From assembly GCF_000183365.1 (NCBI RefSeq), contig NC_014751.1, positions 62,001 through 126,000 on the forward strand: a stretch of 64,000 nucleotides of DNA. The letters are read 5' to 3'. Both the position numbers and the translations under genes were made by a program. This DNA comes from Mycoplasma leachii PG50 (GTDB lineage: Bacteria > Bacillota_I > Bacilli_A > Mycoplasmatales > Mycoplasmataceae). Within the stretch, counting starts at the first letter, position 1. Each line of letters opens with the position of its first letter. Positions 32,479 through 44,469 of this stretch are shown piece by piece. The notes beneath the pieces were generated by a model. It saw only the letters and a list, made by a program, of their open reading frames with translations, ran no database searches and was not told the origin of the DNA.

Positions 32479-35313
32479 TTAACCTATTTTAACTTTAGTT
32501 GTTTCATCATCGTGAGGTTTTTTCTTTTTCTTTTTTTTGGTTTGTTTTTCTTGTTCTTTAATATCATCCATTCTAGCAACAAGTTGTAATAAAACATCTT
32601 TTGCTATAACTAAATGTTTTAGTTTTTCTGGATCGTTTATTTTTTCAACCATATTATTAAAATTTTGGTGAATTTGTTCAACAGTAATTGATGCAATATC
32701 AATATCATTTTGTAGTTCTTTAATTAGTTGAGTAATAGCTAGTTGATCATTTTCAGGACTAACTATCATCTCTGCTCTTCTTTCTAATTCTAAAACTAAA
32801 CCTAACATTACATCTCTTTGGATTCTTAAACGTTTTAGTTTTTGTTTATCGTCTTTAAATTTTTCTTCTAGTTCATCAAAGCGTTTATTAATTGCTTTAT
32901 TATTAATATCGCTAGTTTCTAATCCAGTTTCTAATAGAATTTCTTCTATATCTTTATCTGTAACTTCAATACGTTCTTCACGTTTTTCTTCATCTTCAAC
33001 AACTTTTAAAATGACATTTGATAAGTTTTCAACAACATCATTTGCAATATTAATTTTCATTTTATTAAATAAATCAGTTGCTTGTTCAACATAAATAGCT
33101 AATGGATTATTTTGAGCATATTGTTGTAAATAAATTCCACTTTTTAATTTACCAGCAATATCTAGATGTTTAGTTCAATATTTATCAAAAGCATCTAAAA
33201 TTATCTTTCTTTCCATACCAATAACAACATCTTCAGGTATATCTGAAATTCTTGCTTTATATAATTGCATCATAGCTTCAGCAATTTCAACAGCAAGATC
33301 CATTTTTTCTTTATTATTAAAATCATCAATTCTAAATTTATTTTTAGGAACTAAAACACCATCAATTACTTCTAATAATTCTTTTTTATTAATAGTTTTT
33401 TCACCATGAACTAAAGTTGAGTGTTTTTCAATTAACTCATAAGCTGTGGTAATTTGCATTTTTTCAATAACAATACTTAAATCATTTGCTTCTAAAATAT
33501 CATCTCTTTGAGCATAAATAATTTCACGTTGTTGAGCTAGAATATTATCATAATCTAATACGTTTTTACGTTGATCAAAATTCATTCCCTCAAGTTTTTT
33601 TTGAGCATTTGTAACAGCTCTTGTAAACATTTTAGATTTAATATAATCATCACCTAAAGCTTTAAAACGTTGTCTTGTTTTTGGTGCTGTAAATCTCATC
33701 ATTAGATCGTCATCCATAGAAATATAAAATCTTGATAATCCTGGATCACCTTGTCTTCCAGATCTTCCTCTTAATTGATTATCAATTCTTCTTGCTTCGT
33801 TTCTTTCAACACCAAATACACGTAATCCACCAAGTTCAGATACACCTTTTGCAAGTTTAATATCAGTTCCTCTTCCAGCCATATTAGTAGCTAAAGTAAT
33901 TGCTCCAATTTCTCCAGCTTTTGCAACAATTTCAGCTTCTCTATCGTGGTTCTTAGCATTAATAGTTTCAAATTTTAAATTAGCTTTTTTTAAATATCTT
34001 GCAATTTGTTCACTTGATTCAACACTAGTAGTTCCAATCAGAATTGGTGCACCTTTTTGATGAGTTTCTTTAACATCTTCAACTAGTTTTTTTAAAGCAG
34101 CATTTTTAGATCCAAATGTTAGATCTGGTTCATCTTTTCTAATTACTGGTTTGTTAGTTGGGGTTTGAATAACTCTTGTATTATAAATTTTAATAAATTC
34201 TTCTTCTTCAGTTTTTGCAGTTCCAGTCATCCCAGCAATTTTTGAATACAATCTATAAAAATTTTGATAAGTAATTGTTGCTAAAGTTACAGTTTCTTCT
34301 TCAATATCAACATTTTCTTTTGCTTGTAAAGCTTGTTGTAGTCCATCTGAATAACTTCTTCCATGCATTATACGACCAGTAAATTGATCAATTAATAAAA
34401 TTTCATTATCTCTAACTGCATATTCAACACCTTCTTTAAATGCAAATTGAGCCTTTAAAGCATTCATAATTAAGTGAAAAATCTCAGTATTTTCAATAGC
34501 AAATAAGTTTTTTAAAGAAAAGAATTCATTAGCCTTTTTCATTCCTTGTTCATTTAAATAAACTTGTTTTGATTCTAAATCAATGTCTAAATCATCATGT
34601 TCTTTTAAACTTAAAGCAAAATTATTAGCAGCCTTATATAAATTAATTCTTGTTGATGTTCCTCCAGAAATAATTAAAGGAGTTCTTGCTTCATCTATTA
34701 AAACTGAATCAGCTTCATCTATAATACAATAATTTAATTTTCTTTGTACTTTTAAACTATAATCACTAACCATATTATCTCTTAGATAATCAAATCCAAG
34801 TTCAGCATTAGTTGTATAAGTAATATCTTTACTATAAGCTTCTCTTTTTTCTGCTTTTGATAGTGATGATCCATTTAATCCAACACTAATTCCTAATAGA
34901 TCAAAAACTTTACCATTAATTTCGCTATCTCTTCTTGATAAATATTCATTAACTGTAACAATGTGAACACCTTTTTGAGTTAAAGCATTTAAATAAGCAG
35001 GAAAAATTCCTGTTAAAGTTTTACCTTCACCAGTTCTCATTTCAGCAATATCACCAGAATTTAAAATAATTCCACCAATTAATTGCACTTTATAAGCATT
35101 TAAACCTAAAACTCTTCTAGCTGCTTCTCTAGCTACTGCATAAACTTCAATTAAAATATCATCTAATGATTTTCCATTTTCTAACATTTGTTTAAATTCT
35201 TGTGTTTTTAATAAAAAATCTTCATCTTTTAATTGGCGCATTTGTGGTTCTAAAGCGATGATTCTATCAGCAATTTTTCCAAATTTTTTTAACAGTCTTC
35301 TATCAGAAACCAT
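32479..35313 (-). CDS. secA: Preprotein translocase ATPase SecA
   Basis: 944 residues. ATG at 35313 (MVSDRRLLKKFGKIADRIIA) behind GGGAGGATCTA. DEAD motor motifs: AEMRTGEGKTLTGIFPAYLN (Walker A), YCIIDEADSVLIDEARTPLI (DEAD), ATNMAGRGTDIKLAKGV and RIDNQLRGRSGRQGDPGLSR. The preprotein cross-linking, scaffold and wing regions follow in order (GMNFDQRKNVLDYDNILAQQ). The C-terminal part after about 720 has one TGA codon and a long charged coiled coil ending KKKKKKKPHDDETTKVKIG, without the cysteine zinc tip. It drives Sec export of the many lipoproteins here. Confidence 0.96.
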
Positions 35314-35392
35314 TAGATCCTCCCAAGAAAATAAGATTGTACAATATAATAATTATATAGCAAACTAATTATATAGATTATAAAAATAAAGC

Positions 35393-35968
35393 ATGAAAAC
35401 TATTAACAAAGAAATTTATCAAAATGAATTTATTATTAAAAATTCTAAATTTAAAACAATAGCTACAAATATTAATTCAAAAAAAGAACTAGAAGAATTT
35501 TTAAATAAATATTCTGATTTAAATGCTAGTCATAATTGTTATGCTTATGTTATTTATGATCAAAAACTTATTGGTGGTTATTATGATGATCATGAACCAA
35601 AAAATACAGCAGGTAAACCAATTTTTAGTGTAATTAATAAAAATGAACTAGTTAATATTGTAATTTTAGTTACTAGATATTTTGGTGGAATAAAACTAGG
35701 AGCTAGTGTATTAAGTAGAACTTATAATAATGCAGCTAGTATGATCTTAAAAAATATTAAGTTTTTAGAAATTAAAACATATTATATTTATCAAATTAGT
35801 TTTGATATTAAAAATATTAAATTAGTTAATCATTGAATTAATTTAAATAATTTAGAAATTATTAGTAAAGAATTTAATTTAAATGTAGTTTATAAACTTC
35901 AAGCTAATAATAAAATAAATGAACAAAACTTCTTTAAGATTATTGATTTAAAAATAATTAAAAAGTAG
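35393..35968 (+). CDS. IMPACT/YigZ family protein
   Basis: 191 residues; ATG at 35393 close to the divergent secA. Family motifs: KNSKFKTIATNINSKKELEE, SHNCYAYVIYDQKLIGGYYD, DDHEPKNTAGKPIFSVINKN and VTRYFGGIKLGASVLSRTY. The first 110 residues form the UPF0029 domain; the C-terminal ferredoxin-like domain begins after LKNIKFLEIKTYYIYQ. In eukaryotes IMPACT modulates GCN2; the bacterial role is undefined, possibly RNA binding. One TGA tryptophan near the domain boundary. Upstream is only 80 bases to secA. Confidence 0.88.
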
Positions 35969-36063
35969 TTTTTATTTTACAATTTTATAAAATTTCTATT
36001 TAGTTATAATAGTATAACTTTTTGATTATAGTGATATGATTAAAAAGTAAGGATTGAATAACA

Positions 36064-36978
36064 ATGATTACAAATGAAACCAAACCAATTTTACTAATTG
36101 ATGGTTATCATTTACTACATAAAGGATATTATGGTACTTTAAAAAGAAAAAAAGTATCTAAAAATAAAGATGGAATTATTATTAATGCCATTTATTCTTT
36201 TGTAGCAAATATTTTAAAATTCATTAATTCTAATCAATATCATTCAGTTATAGTTGCTTTTGATGTTGATGATAATTGCTGAAGAAAACAAATATATCCT
36301 GAATATAAAGCAAAAAGAAAACCAACCCCAAACGACCTAATACCTCAATTACAAATTGCTAGAGATTTTTTAATTGCATCAAATATTACTTGATATGAAA
36401 AATCTAATTATGAAGGTGATGATATTATTGGTTCTATTTGCAAAATAGCTAATAAATTAGGATATGAAGTTCAAATTTTAACAAACGATAAAGATATTTA
36501 CCAATTAGTAAATCAAAAAACTTCTATAATTACAAATGTTAGTAAAAAAGAAAAAACTAAAATTATTAGAGAAAAAGAAGTTTATGAACATTTTTTATGT
36601 AAACCAAATCAAGTAGCTGACATTAAAGCTATTTTAGGAGATCAGTCAGATAATATTAAAGGAATTAAATATATAAAAAGAAAACAAGCTGAAGCTTTAA
36701 TTAATAAGTATGAAAATGTTGAAAGTATTTTAGACCATATTAATGAATTAAATGAACCTTTAAAAACTATTATTTCTGAAAACAAACAACTAATTATTGA
36801 TAATAAAAAGATCACTAAAATATTAACTAATGTTAAGCTAGGAAGAATAAATTTTAAACCAAATAAAGTTACTTACTATAAACTAATTAGATTTTTAAAA
36901 GAACAAGAAATGTATGCTTTTATAAGACTTATTAGAAAATATTTAGAAAAAAGTAATAAAAAAACAGTGAACAAATAA
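36064..36978 (+). CDS. 5'-3' exonuclease (DNA polymerase I N-terminal-type, stand-alone)
   Basis: 304 residues; ATG at 36064 after TAAGGATTGAATAACA. FEN/5'-nuclease motifs: PILLIDGYHLLHKGYYGTLK, SVIVAFDVDDNCWRKQIYPE, YKAKRKPTPNDLIPQLQIAR, NYEGDDIIGSICKIANKLGY, VQILTNDKDIYQLV and AILGDQSDNIKGIKYIKRKQ (helix-hairpin-helix). The acidic metal ligands are all in place. Mycoplasmas often carry this domain without the polymerase part; it removes RNA primers and flaps. Its stop codon sits in the loop of the following terminator. Confidence 0.92.
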
Positions 36979-36991
36979 GTTCACTGTTTTT
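36964..36991 (+). terminator. Terminator overlapping the exonuclease stop
   Basis: ACAGTGAAC, loop AAATAA (containing the stop), GTTCACTGT then TTTT. Confidence 0.85.
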
Positions 36992-37126
36992 AGTTATAAG
37001 TATTAATAAATAACTTTTTAGTAGTTTATTAAAATGCAAGTAATTAATAAGTAGTTTGCTAATTGTTATAATTTTAGGTGACAAATATATCAGCGTAATT
37101 TTTAAAAAATATTTATAGGAGAAAAG

Positions 37127-39822
37127 ATGGGTAATAAAATAACTAAGCAAAAATTAGGTTCTATTATTTGAGAATCAGCTAATAAATTAAGAAAGAATTT
37201 AGAAGCACATGAATATAAAGATTATATTTTAGGAATGCTTTTATATAAATTTTTATGTGAAAAGCAAACAAATTGACTATTATCTAATGGTATTTGAAAA
37301 AGTGATTTACAGTACTTAGATAATAAATTTGATTTTTCTAATTTTGAATTTGATAATAATACAACTTTAGATAGTGTTGAAGAAATTCAAGAAATAAAGC
37401 AAAGTTGTATAGATGCAAATGGATATTTTATAGAGTATAGAAATTTATTTAGTTCTTGAATAAAAAATAAAAATAATTTTAATATTCAAAATTTTCAAGA
37501 AGCATTTAATGATTTTAGTGCAAGTATTAATGAAAAATACAACTATTTTATTTAATGGAATTTTTTCTATTTTTGAAAAATCACTAGATAAATTAGGAAG
37601 TAACTCTAAAGAACAACAAGAGACAATTAATAATTTATTAGATACAATGAATAAAATTCCAACAGTAAAACAAGATTATGATATTTTAGGCTTTATTTAT
37701 GAATATTTAATTGCTCAATTTGCTTCTAGTGCAGGTAAAAAAGCAGGAGAATTTTACACTCCACATGAAGTATCTGATTTAATGTCTAAAATTGTTGCTC
37801 ATCATTTAAAAAATAGATCTATTATAAGTGTTTATGATCCAACAAGTGGTTCTGGTTCTTTACTTTTAAATATTGGAGATGAATTTAAAAAGTACAATAA
37901 AGGTTCATCTCCAGTTAGTTATTATGCTCAAGAGCTTAAAACAGAAACTTTTAACTTAACTAGAATGAATTTAATAATGAGAAATATTAATCCTTCTGAA
38001 ATTCATGTTAGAAGAGGAGATACACTAGAACAAGATTGACCTATATTTGAAAATGAAGACCTAAGTACATATAAGCGTTTAACAGTTGATGCAGTTGTAT
38101 CTAATCCTCCTTATTCTCAATCATGAAATTCAGAAAAACATACTAATGATCCACGTTATGTTGAATATGGAATAGCTCCTAAAACAAAAGCAGATTATGC
38201 TTTCTTATTACATGATTTATACCATATTGATCCTGAAGGTATTATGGCTATTGTTTTACCACATGGAGTTTTATTTAGAGGTAATTCAGAAAAACAAATT
38301 CGTCAAAAACTTATTGAAAAAGGCCAAATTGATACTATTATAGGACTACCTTCTAATATGTTTTTTGGAACAGGAATTCCAACAATTATAATGATTCTAA
38401 AAAAACAAAAACCAATTAATGATATTTTATTTGTTGATGCTTCTCAACTTTATATAAAAGAAGGAAAAAATAATAAATTCAGTCAGTCACAAATTAAAAA
38501 AATTGCAGATGTTGTAAACAATAGAATTGAAGTTGAAAAATTCTCAAGAATTGTTAAATTTGATGAAATTAAATAAAATGATTTTAATTTAAACATTTCA
38601 AGATATATTGATAATTTTAAAAAAACAAGAACAATATGATCTTCACTCACTAATGATTGGTGGAATAAGTAAACAAGAATTAGATAATTACAACAACTTT
38701 TTTAATGTATTTAAAAACATTAAAGATAAATTATTTAAATTAAACGAAAATAACTATTTAGACTTAAAAATTGATCAAGATCAAATAAGAGATACTATAT
38801 ATTCAGATGATGATGTAAATAAATATATAGATCAATTCAAACAATTATCAACTAACTTTTTAAATCATTTTAAAACTTTAATACCATCACTTGATGATAT
38901 TAAAAACATTAATATAACAGAATTAGAAAAATCACTTACTGACTATATTTTTAACCAAATAGATGATATAGATCTAACAGATAAGTATGATCTATATCAA
39001 ATTATTATTAATAATTTTAATGTTATTAAAGAAAACACAGAATTAATTTCAAAATACTATAATGACAATGATAATCAAAATGAAACTAAACAAGACATAC
39101 ATTTAGAATTATTAAAAGATGAATTAACAGTAACTTGAGAATCTAAAAAGAAGAAATCTGAGGATTTAGAAGTAAAAGACTGAAATTCAACTATTTTAGA
39201 ACCTAGATTTATTAAAAATAAATATTTTAAAGATATTTATGATTTTTTAAGCGTTCAACAAGAACAAATAGAAGAACAAAATAGTGAAATTGAAAATGTT
39301 TTAAGTTTAATAGATGAAGAAGATAAAACTGACGAAATCTATGATTTTGAAAAAGAAAAATTCATTATTAAAGATGGTATAGAAAAATTAGCAAAATCAA
39401 TTAAAAAATATAAACAAGTTATTGAACAAGATTCTTTAGAAGATAAAATAGTTCAAGTTTCTAACTTATATGAAAAACAAAAAGAAATTAAAGCAATATT
39501 TAATTTAACTAATAAACAATTAATAAATGATTCATATAATAAATATTTAAGTTTAACTGAAAATGAATTTTATGAGTTACTAATAACCAAGTGACTTGAA
39601 AATATTATTAAAACATTTGAACAAAAACCAATTGATATAATTGATAGTTATGTTTCTAAGTTTGAATTATTATCTAAAAAATATGAAGATACATTAGATG
39701 ATATTAATAATCAAATTTTAAACAGTGAAAAAGAATTATTAGATTTATTAAAAGATCTAACAGGTGAAGAAAGTGATATGAGAGCTGTTAATGAGTTAAT
39801 TAAAATTCTAGGAGGAAATTAA
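37127..39822 (+). pseudogene. hsdM: Type I restriction-modification methyltransferase subunit, three lesions
   Basis: ATG at 37127 behind ATAGGAGAAAAG. N-terminal domain MGNKITKQKLGSIIWESANK, then motif I-like DPTSGSGSLLLNIGDEF, and motif IV VVSNPPYSQSW: an N6-adenine methyltransferase of HsdM type with a long helical C-terminus ending LIKILGGN. The reading frame is broken at three places: a +1 slip near the T4 run 37546-37549 (frame one ends 37555), an in-frame TAA at 38574-38576 after FDEIK, and a +1 slip at the A7 run 38619-38625. Reading across them restores a smooth HsdM of about 897 residues. No hsdR gene is in the window. Either a decayed gene, a phase-variable state at the runs, or sequencing error. 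Confidence 0.85.
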
Positions 39823-39823
39823 A

Positions 39824-40339
39824 ATGAAGCAAAATGAGTTATTTCCAAAGATTAGATTTAAAGAATTTACTAACGCTTGAGAACAGGAAAAGTTGGGAGA
39901 AATATGTTCTATAAATTGTGGTTCATTAGATGCTAATGCTATGGAACATAATGGAAAATATGATTTTTTTACATCAGGAGTCGAAATTTACAAGATAAAT
40001 AAATACGCATTTGAAGGGCCAGGAATTTCTATAGCAGGAAATGGAGCTAATATGGGTTATTTACACTTAACAGATGGCAAATATAATGCATATCAACGCA
40101 CTTATATATTGCAAAACATCGAAGTTAATAGAATGTTCCTATATTGCACTTTATTAAATAATTTTTTATCAAAATGTGAAAAATTAACTAAATTTGGTGG
40201 AGTTCCTTATTTGGTATTAGAACAAATATATAACCACATGATTTTTAGACCGACCTATAATGAACAAACTAAAATATCATCATTATTTTCCAACCTAGAT
40301 TCACTAATCACCCTTTTCCTGTTCTCAAGTGTTTGTTAA
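39824..40339 (+). CDS. hsdS: Truncated type I specificity subunit (one target-recognition domain)
   Basis: 171 residues; ATG at 39824 with GGAGG 9 bases upstream. Start FPKIRFKEFTNAWEQEKLGE is the typical HsdS N-terminus, followed by one target-recognition domain (ISIAGNGANMGYLHLTDGKY, TYILQNIEVNRMFLYCTLLN) and the beginning of the central conserved helix (EQTKISSLFSNLDSLITL). It then runs into FLFSSVC and stops. The break point coincides exactly with an inverted copy of the first conserved region, so the second half was removed by recombination. A half-HsdS can in principle dimerise to act, but its HsdM partner is broken. Confidence 0.85.
39876..40329. repeat. 17-bp inverted repeats bounding the HsdS recognition domain
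   Basis: CTTGAGAACAGGAAAAG at 39876-39892 and its exact inverse at 40313-40329. The forward copy encodes WEQEK of the HsdS start; beyond the inverse copy the opposite strand still reads LTNTWEQEK, i.e. the start of another hsdS. This is the footprint of inversion between hsdS genes, as known in mycoplasma hsd loci. Confidence 0.85.
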
Positions 40340-40449
40340 TTTTAAGTTGTTTTTGGCTTTATTAAAATCAATATAGACTAAAAAATAGACTTTAAATTTG
40401 TTAATTTAGTTAATATTTAAAATTGATAAAATTATAAATAGAGGTTAAT

Positions 40450-41166
40450 ATGTCAATAAGTACGTTTCATACCTATCTTTTAGATAGCACAGATTATATA
40501 AAATATGTCAATAAAAGTTGAACTGGAGTAATATATAAAATTTCAAAAAATTTCATTAATAATGAACAAGTAAAAAATGAAATAGATCTTAAATCTGCTG
40601 GTATTTATTTTCTAGTAAAACAAGATATTACAAATAAAAGTGTTTATATAGGCCAAGCAGATGTAAGAAATGATAACACAGGAATACTTACAAGAGTACT
40701 AGCTCATTTTAAAGAACCAAAAACAAAAGACTTTGATTATGTTTATATTTTAACTAGTACAAATAATTTGCTAGGAGCAACAGAACTTAAGTATTTAGAG
40801 TATTGTTTTATTAATGGAGTAGATAATAAATTAATTAGTCTAAAAAATGAAAATTCAGGGAGTAAAGGGAATATATCTTTATATGATCAAAAACATTGAG
40901 AAGATTTTTTAGATAATACAATTACTATTTTTAGATCTATAGGTTTTGATATTTTTACAAGAAAAATAAATACTAAACAAGAATCTTTAAACCTATTATT
41001 AGATAACAAGCAAACTAATAAAAATAGTTATTTTAAAATGGTAAAAAAAGATAAGCATACAAAACAAATCTTAACTGCTTATTGTATAAAAAGAGAGGAT
41101 AAATGAGTTGTTCTAGCAGGTTCTCAAATAAGATTGTTTTTTGATTTTTTAAATTATAAAAACTAA
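40450..41166 (+). CDS. GIY-YIG domain nuclease-like protein
   Basis: 238 residues, ATG at 40450 after AGAGGTTAAT. The GIY-YIG core is visible: SAGIYFLVKQDITNKSVYIG (GIY and YIG halves), QADVRNDNTGILTRVLAHFK (the conserved arginine region), and GATELKYLEYCFINGV with the candidate catalytic glutamate. The C-terminal about 100 residues (ending with KWVVLAGSQIRLFFDFLN) resemble the small domain that often follows GIY-YIG in phage and defence loci. Three TGA tryptophans. It stands between the hsd genes and the Thoeris pair, so a restriction or anti-invader role is plausible. Exact activity unknown. Confidence 0.78.
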
Positions 41167-41240
41167 CTTTTAAGTAAAACGACTTTAGTATATAAAATTA
41201 TTATTAGATATTTTATAAATTTAAGAGGTGTAAAACTATT

Positions 41241-42668
41241 ATGTTGAATGGAGAAATTGACAAAAAAGGACTTATAAAAAAATTAAAAAAATCTATTCAA
41301 TCCAGAGAGTTAGCGGCTTTTATTGGCGCTGGAATCTCTGCTGATTCTGGATTTATGATGTGATCAAATCTACTTAAAGAGCCTGCTTTAGATATAGGTC
41401 TTAATATTGAAAAAGAGAATGATTTAGTAAGTTTAGCTCAGTATTATTCTAATGCAAAGCTTAGAAGTTCGATAGATGAACTAATTAAAGAAAATTTTGC
41501 AAAAATGAATATACCAACAAAAAACCATATACTACTTGCTCAATTACCAATAACTACATTTTGAACAACTAACTATGATAAATTAATTGAAAAAGGATTG
41601 GAAAGTCAAAATAAAAATCCATTTGTAAAGACTACAGATCAACACTTGCGTATCACAAATAGAAGCTTTGATGCAATAGTGTATAAATTACATGGAGATG
41701 TTGATAAGCCAGAAGAAGCTGTGATAACTAGAAATGATTATGAAGAATTTGGATACTATAATAGAAAACTTTTTAGACAAGTTCTTGAGGGTGATTTACT
41801 AACTAAAACATTTATTTTTCTTGGCTTTAGTTTTAATGATCCTAATTTTAATTATGTTATTGCTAGGCTTAGAGTCTTATTACAAGAATCTAATACAAGA
41901 ACACATTATTGCATAATGAAACGAGTAAGTAAGCAAGAAAACGAAACAAACGAGGATTTTGGGTATAGGCTTGTAAAACAAAACTTACAAATTCAAGATC
42001 TAAGACGTTATGGAATATTTACTTGTCTTGTTGATGAGTATGATGAAATAACAGAAATTTTACAAACTCTTGTAGACATGTACAAAAGAAAAACAATTTT
42101 TATTTCTGGTAGTGCTGATAAATATGATGGTTTTAGAAATGAAAATGATGCCAAATTATTTCTTCATACATTAGCATACAAGTTAGCAGAAAATAATTAT
42201 CACATAGTTAATGGATATGGTAAAGGAATTGGAGATTTCTTGCTTTCTGGAATAACAGAGTTTTGTTTGAAAAATAATAAGAAAATCTCAGATCATTTAA
42301 CTGTTGCTCCATTTCCACAAAATAAAATTTCAAAAGCAAATATAGAAGAACTTTATATAAAAAATAGAGAACAAATGATAGAAAAATGTGGTATTGCTAT
42401 TTTTGTTTTTGGAAATAAAGATAACAATAACGCAGAAGGAATGATAAAAGAATATCAATTAACAAATCAAAAAAAGTTAATTCCAATTCCTATAAAAATT
42501 ACAGGTGGTAGTGCAAAGCAAATTTTTGATTTAGAATATTCAAATGATATTGATGAAATTAAAAATGCTATTGAGAAAGCAAATAGTGAAACTACAGATA
42601 ACATAAACAAAATTGTAGAAAATATTATAGAATCAATTAATTTATTAAATAATAAGGATCTTAACTAA
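41241..42668 (+). CDS. thsA: Thoeris effector ThsA (SIR2 plus SLOG domains)
   Basis: 475 residues, virtually the length of Bacillus cereus ThsA (about 476, recalled). ATG at 41241 after AAGAGGTG. SIR2 domain: [18 protein letters not shown] (NAD-binding GAG), [16 protein letters not shown] (catalytic Asn in TNYD), [18 protein letters not shown] (catalytic His), [18 protein letters not shown]. The SLOG/STALD sensor follows from about residue 285: [47 protein letters not shown] and [20 protein letters not shown]. Known biology: ThsB makes a cyclic ADP-ribose-type signal on phage infection, SLOG binds it, and SIR2 depletes NAD. All key residues look intact. ThsB follows directly. Confidence 0.9.
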
Positions 42669-42669
42669 A

Positions 42670-43139
42670 ATGGCGAGAAAAGTTTTTTCAGCTTTCACTA
42701 TGATAATGATGTTTGAAGGGTAAATGTAGTTAGAAATAGCTGAGTTATTAGAGGGAAGAAAAAAGCGGGGTTTATAGATAAGGCTGAATTTGAAAAAACC
42801 AAACTTGAAAATGAGTTAGCAATTAAAAAATGAATTGATAAACAGTTAATGGGAGCTAGTGTTACAGTTGTTCTCATTGGTAGTGAAACATTAAATAGAA
42901 AATTTGTACAATATGAAATACAAGAAAGTATAAAGAGAAAAAATGGCATTATCGGAATTAGCATTGGTAGAATAAAAAACCAAAATAGACTTACAAGTAT
43001 TTCTCAAAGTCCATATACAATAGTGAATGGATATAGGTTTATTGATATCTGTGACGGTTTTTATGATTATGTTCTAGATGATGGCTATTCAAATATGGGG
43101 AAATGAATAGAACAAGCAGCAAAAAGGAAAGGAAAATAA
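42670..43139 (+). pseudogene. thsB: Thoeris TIR sensor ThsB, frameshifted in a T run
   Basis: ATG at 42670 is 1 base after the thsA stop. The first five codons read MARKV, then the frame is lost: the T run 42683-42688 has six T where seven would give MARKVFFSFHYDNDVWRVNV, the usual TIR start. From there the second frame is open to TAA at 43137: NVVRNSWVIRGKKKAGFIDK, IDKQLMGASVTVVLIGSETL, VQYEIQESIKRKNGIIGISI and the C-terminal IEQAAKRKGK. A functional product would be 156 residues. As read, only a 17-residue peptide is made, so the system is off unless slippage restores the frame. Confidence 0.85.
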
Positions 43140-43443
43140 TTTAGTAAATTATTAATCTCTTGTATTTTATTTTATAGACTCGGTACAAACTATGAATATT
43201 ATTAACTAATCGTCTTAATATAAATGAGTAAATTTAAGATTTATTTCTTTATATTTTTTGTTGTATTGAATATATAAGCCCATCTCTTTTAGTTAAATCA
43301 AACATTGATATAAATGATATTTGTGTATTGCAATATTTAGTATTAGAAGTAATTAGAATTCTATTAGAGTTATTTCTATTAAATATTTTTAAATAGTCCT
43401 GCTCTTGATATAAATATATTTTTATAAATGTTATATTGAAGAA

Positions 43444-43528
43444 TCGTTTTTACTATACAATTTAATTAAATTTGTAATGGATTAAAAAATACTATTTGTA
43501 AATCAGGTCGGAATCCCAACCTAATTTT
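43444..43528 (+). ncRNA. Candidate small RNA A
   Basis: Preceded by an extended -10 TGT-TATATT (43429-43437). The body includes ATCGTTTTTACTATACAA and TTGTAATGGATTAAAAAA; it ends in a hairpin AGGTCGG/CCAACCT (one mismatch) plus TAATTTTCT. About 60-70% alike by eye to 44470-44545, including the terminal hairpin. Confidence 0.4.
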
Positions 43529-43765
43529 CTATAACTTACATTGTTTATTTGCAAAAAATGTTTATATTAAATTTTTTATATGTAAAAGCATAATTTTATA
43601 AATTAATCTTTTTTATTATAAATATTTGAAATGTACTTAATTAATTATTATTTTCATATAAAAGAGTAAACTTTTTTAATAATAAAAAAACATAAAATTC
43701 TTCATCAAAAACAAAAAAATTAAAAAAAATTAATCCAATGATTAAAGAACTTGAACAATTATAAA

Positions 43766-43802
43766 AAAAGATATCTATAGTTTAAAATAGATATCTTTTT
43801 TG
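43766..43802 (+). terminator. Strong intrinsic terminator, orphan
   Basis: AAAAAGATATCTAT, 8-base loop, ATAGATATCTTTTTT. The gene it served is reduced to a short tail. Confidence 0.75.
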
Positions 43803-44469
43803 ATGTTTAGTATCAATTGAATTAGTTATCCAGTATTTTTTTATATAAAGAATAATAAGATGATAATTAAGTATCTACTTATTTGTATCATTTTTATAAA
43901 TATAGAACCAATTCCTGTGATTCTTGTAATTATTTTTACAAGTCCATTCTACATTTAATTTATAATTTATTTCATTTCAAATAAAGTCCTTCGTTTAATA
44001 TTGATAACTATTTAAAAAAAATTAAGGTAATTTTACTCTCTTATCCAAGTTTTTATTTTTCTTCTATAAAGCTGACTTATATTGATTAATGGTAATTAGA
44101 GAGTTCAGAATAGAAAATAATATTGTTATTTTCTCTTGTTAAACAATACCAATACTAAAAGACTTAATGACTAAAATTTATCTTTTATTAGAATAAATCT
44201 TTAAATTTTTATTAGCTAATAATTGTGTTTTATTAATAATTTTTATATGATGTATATCATCACCAACTTTTTAACATTAAGTCAAGAAGATATAATTTAA
44301 TATAAAATTACATTCAATTAATTGTCTCTTATTTTTAGTATGCTTTTTGTTATACACATGCATACAATTTATTAATTGAAAGTATGTAACTATCGTTTTT
44401 TTAAGAATAATATTTTTTATCTATAATTTCACAATTATAAGTGTATTTTTATAAGTGAAATATTTAAAA

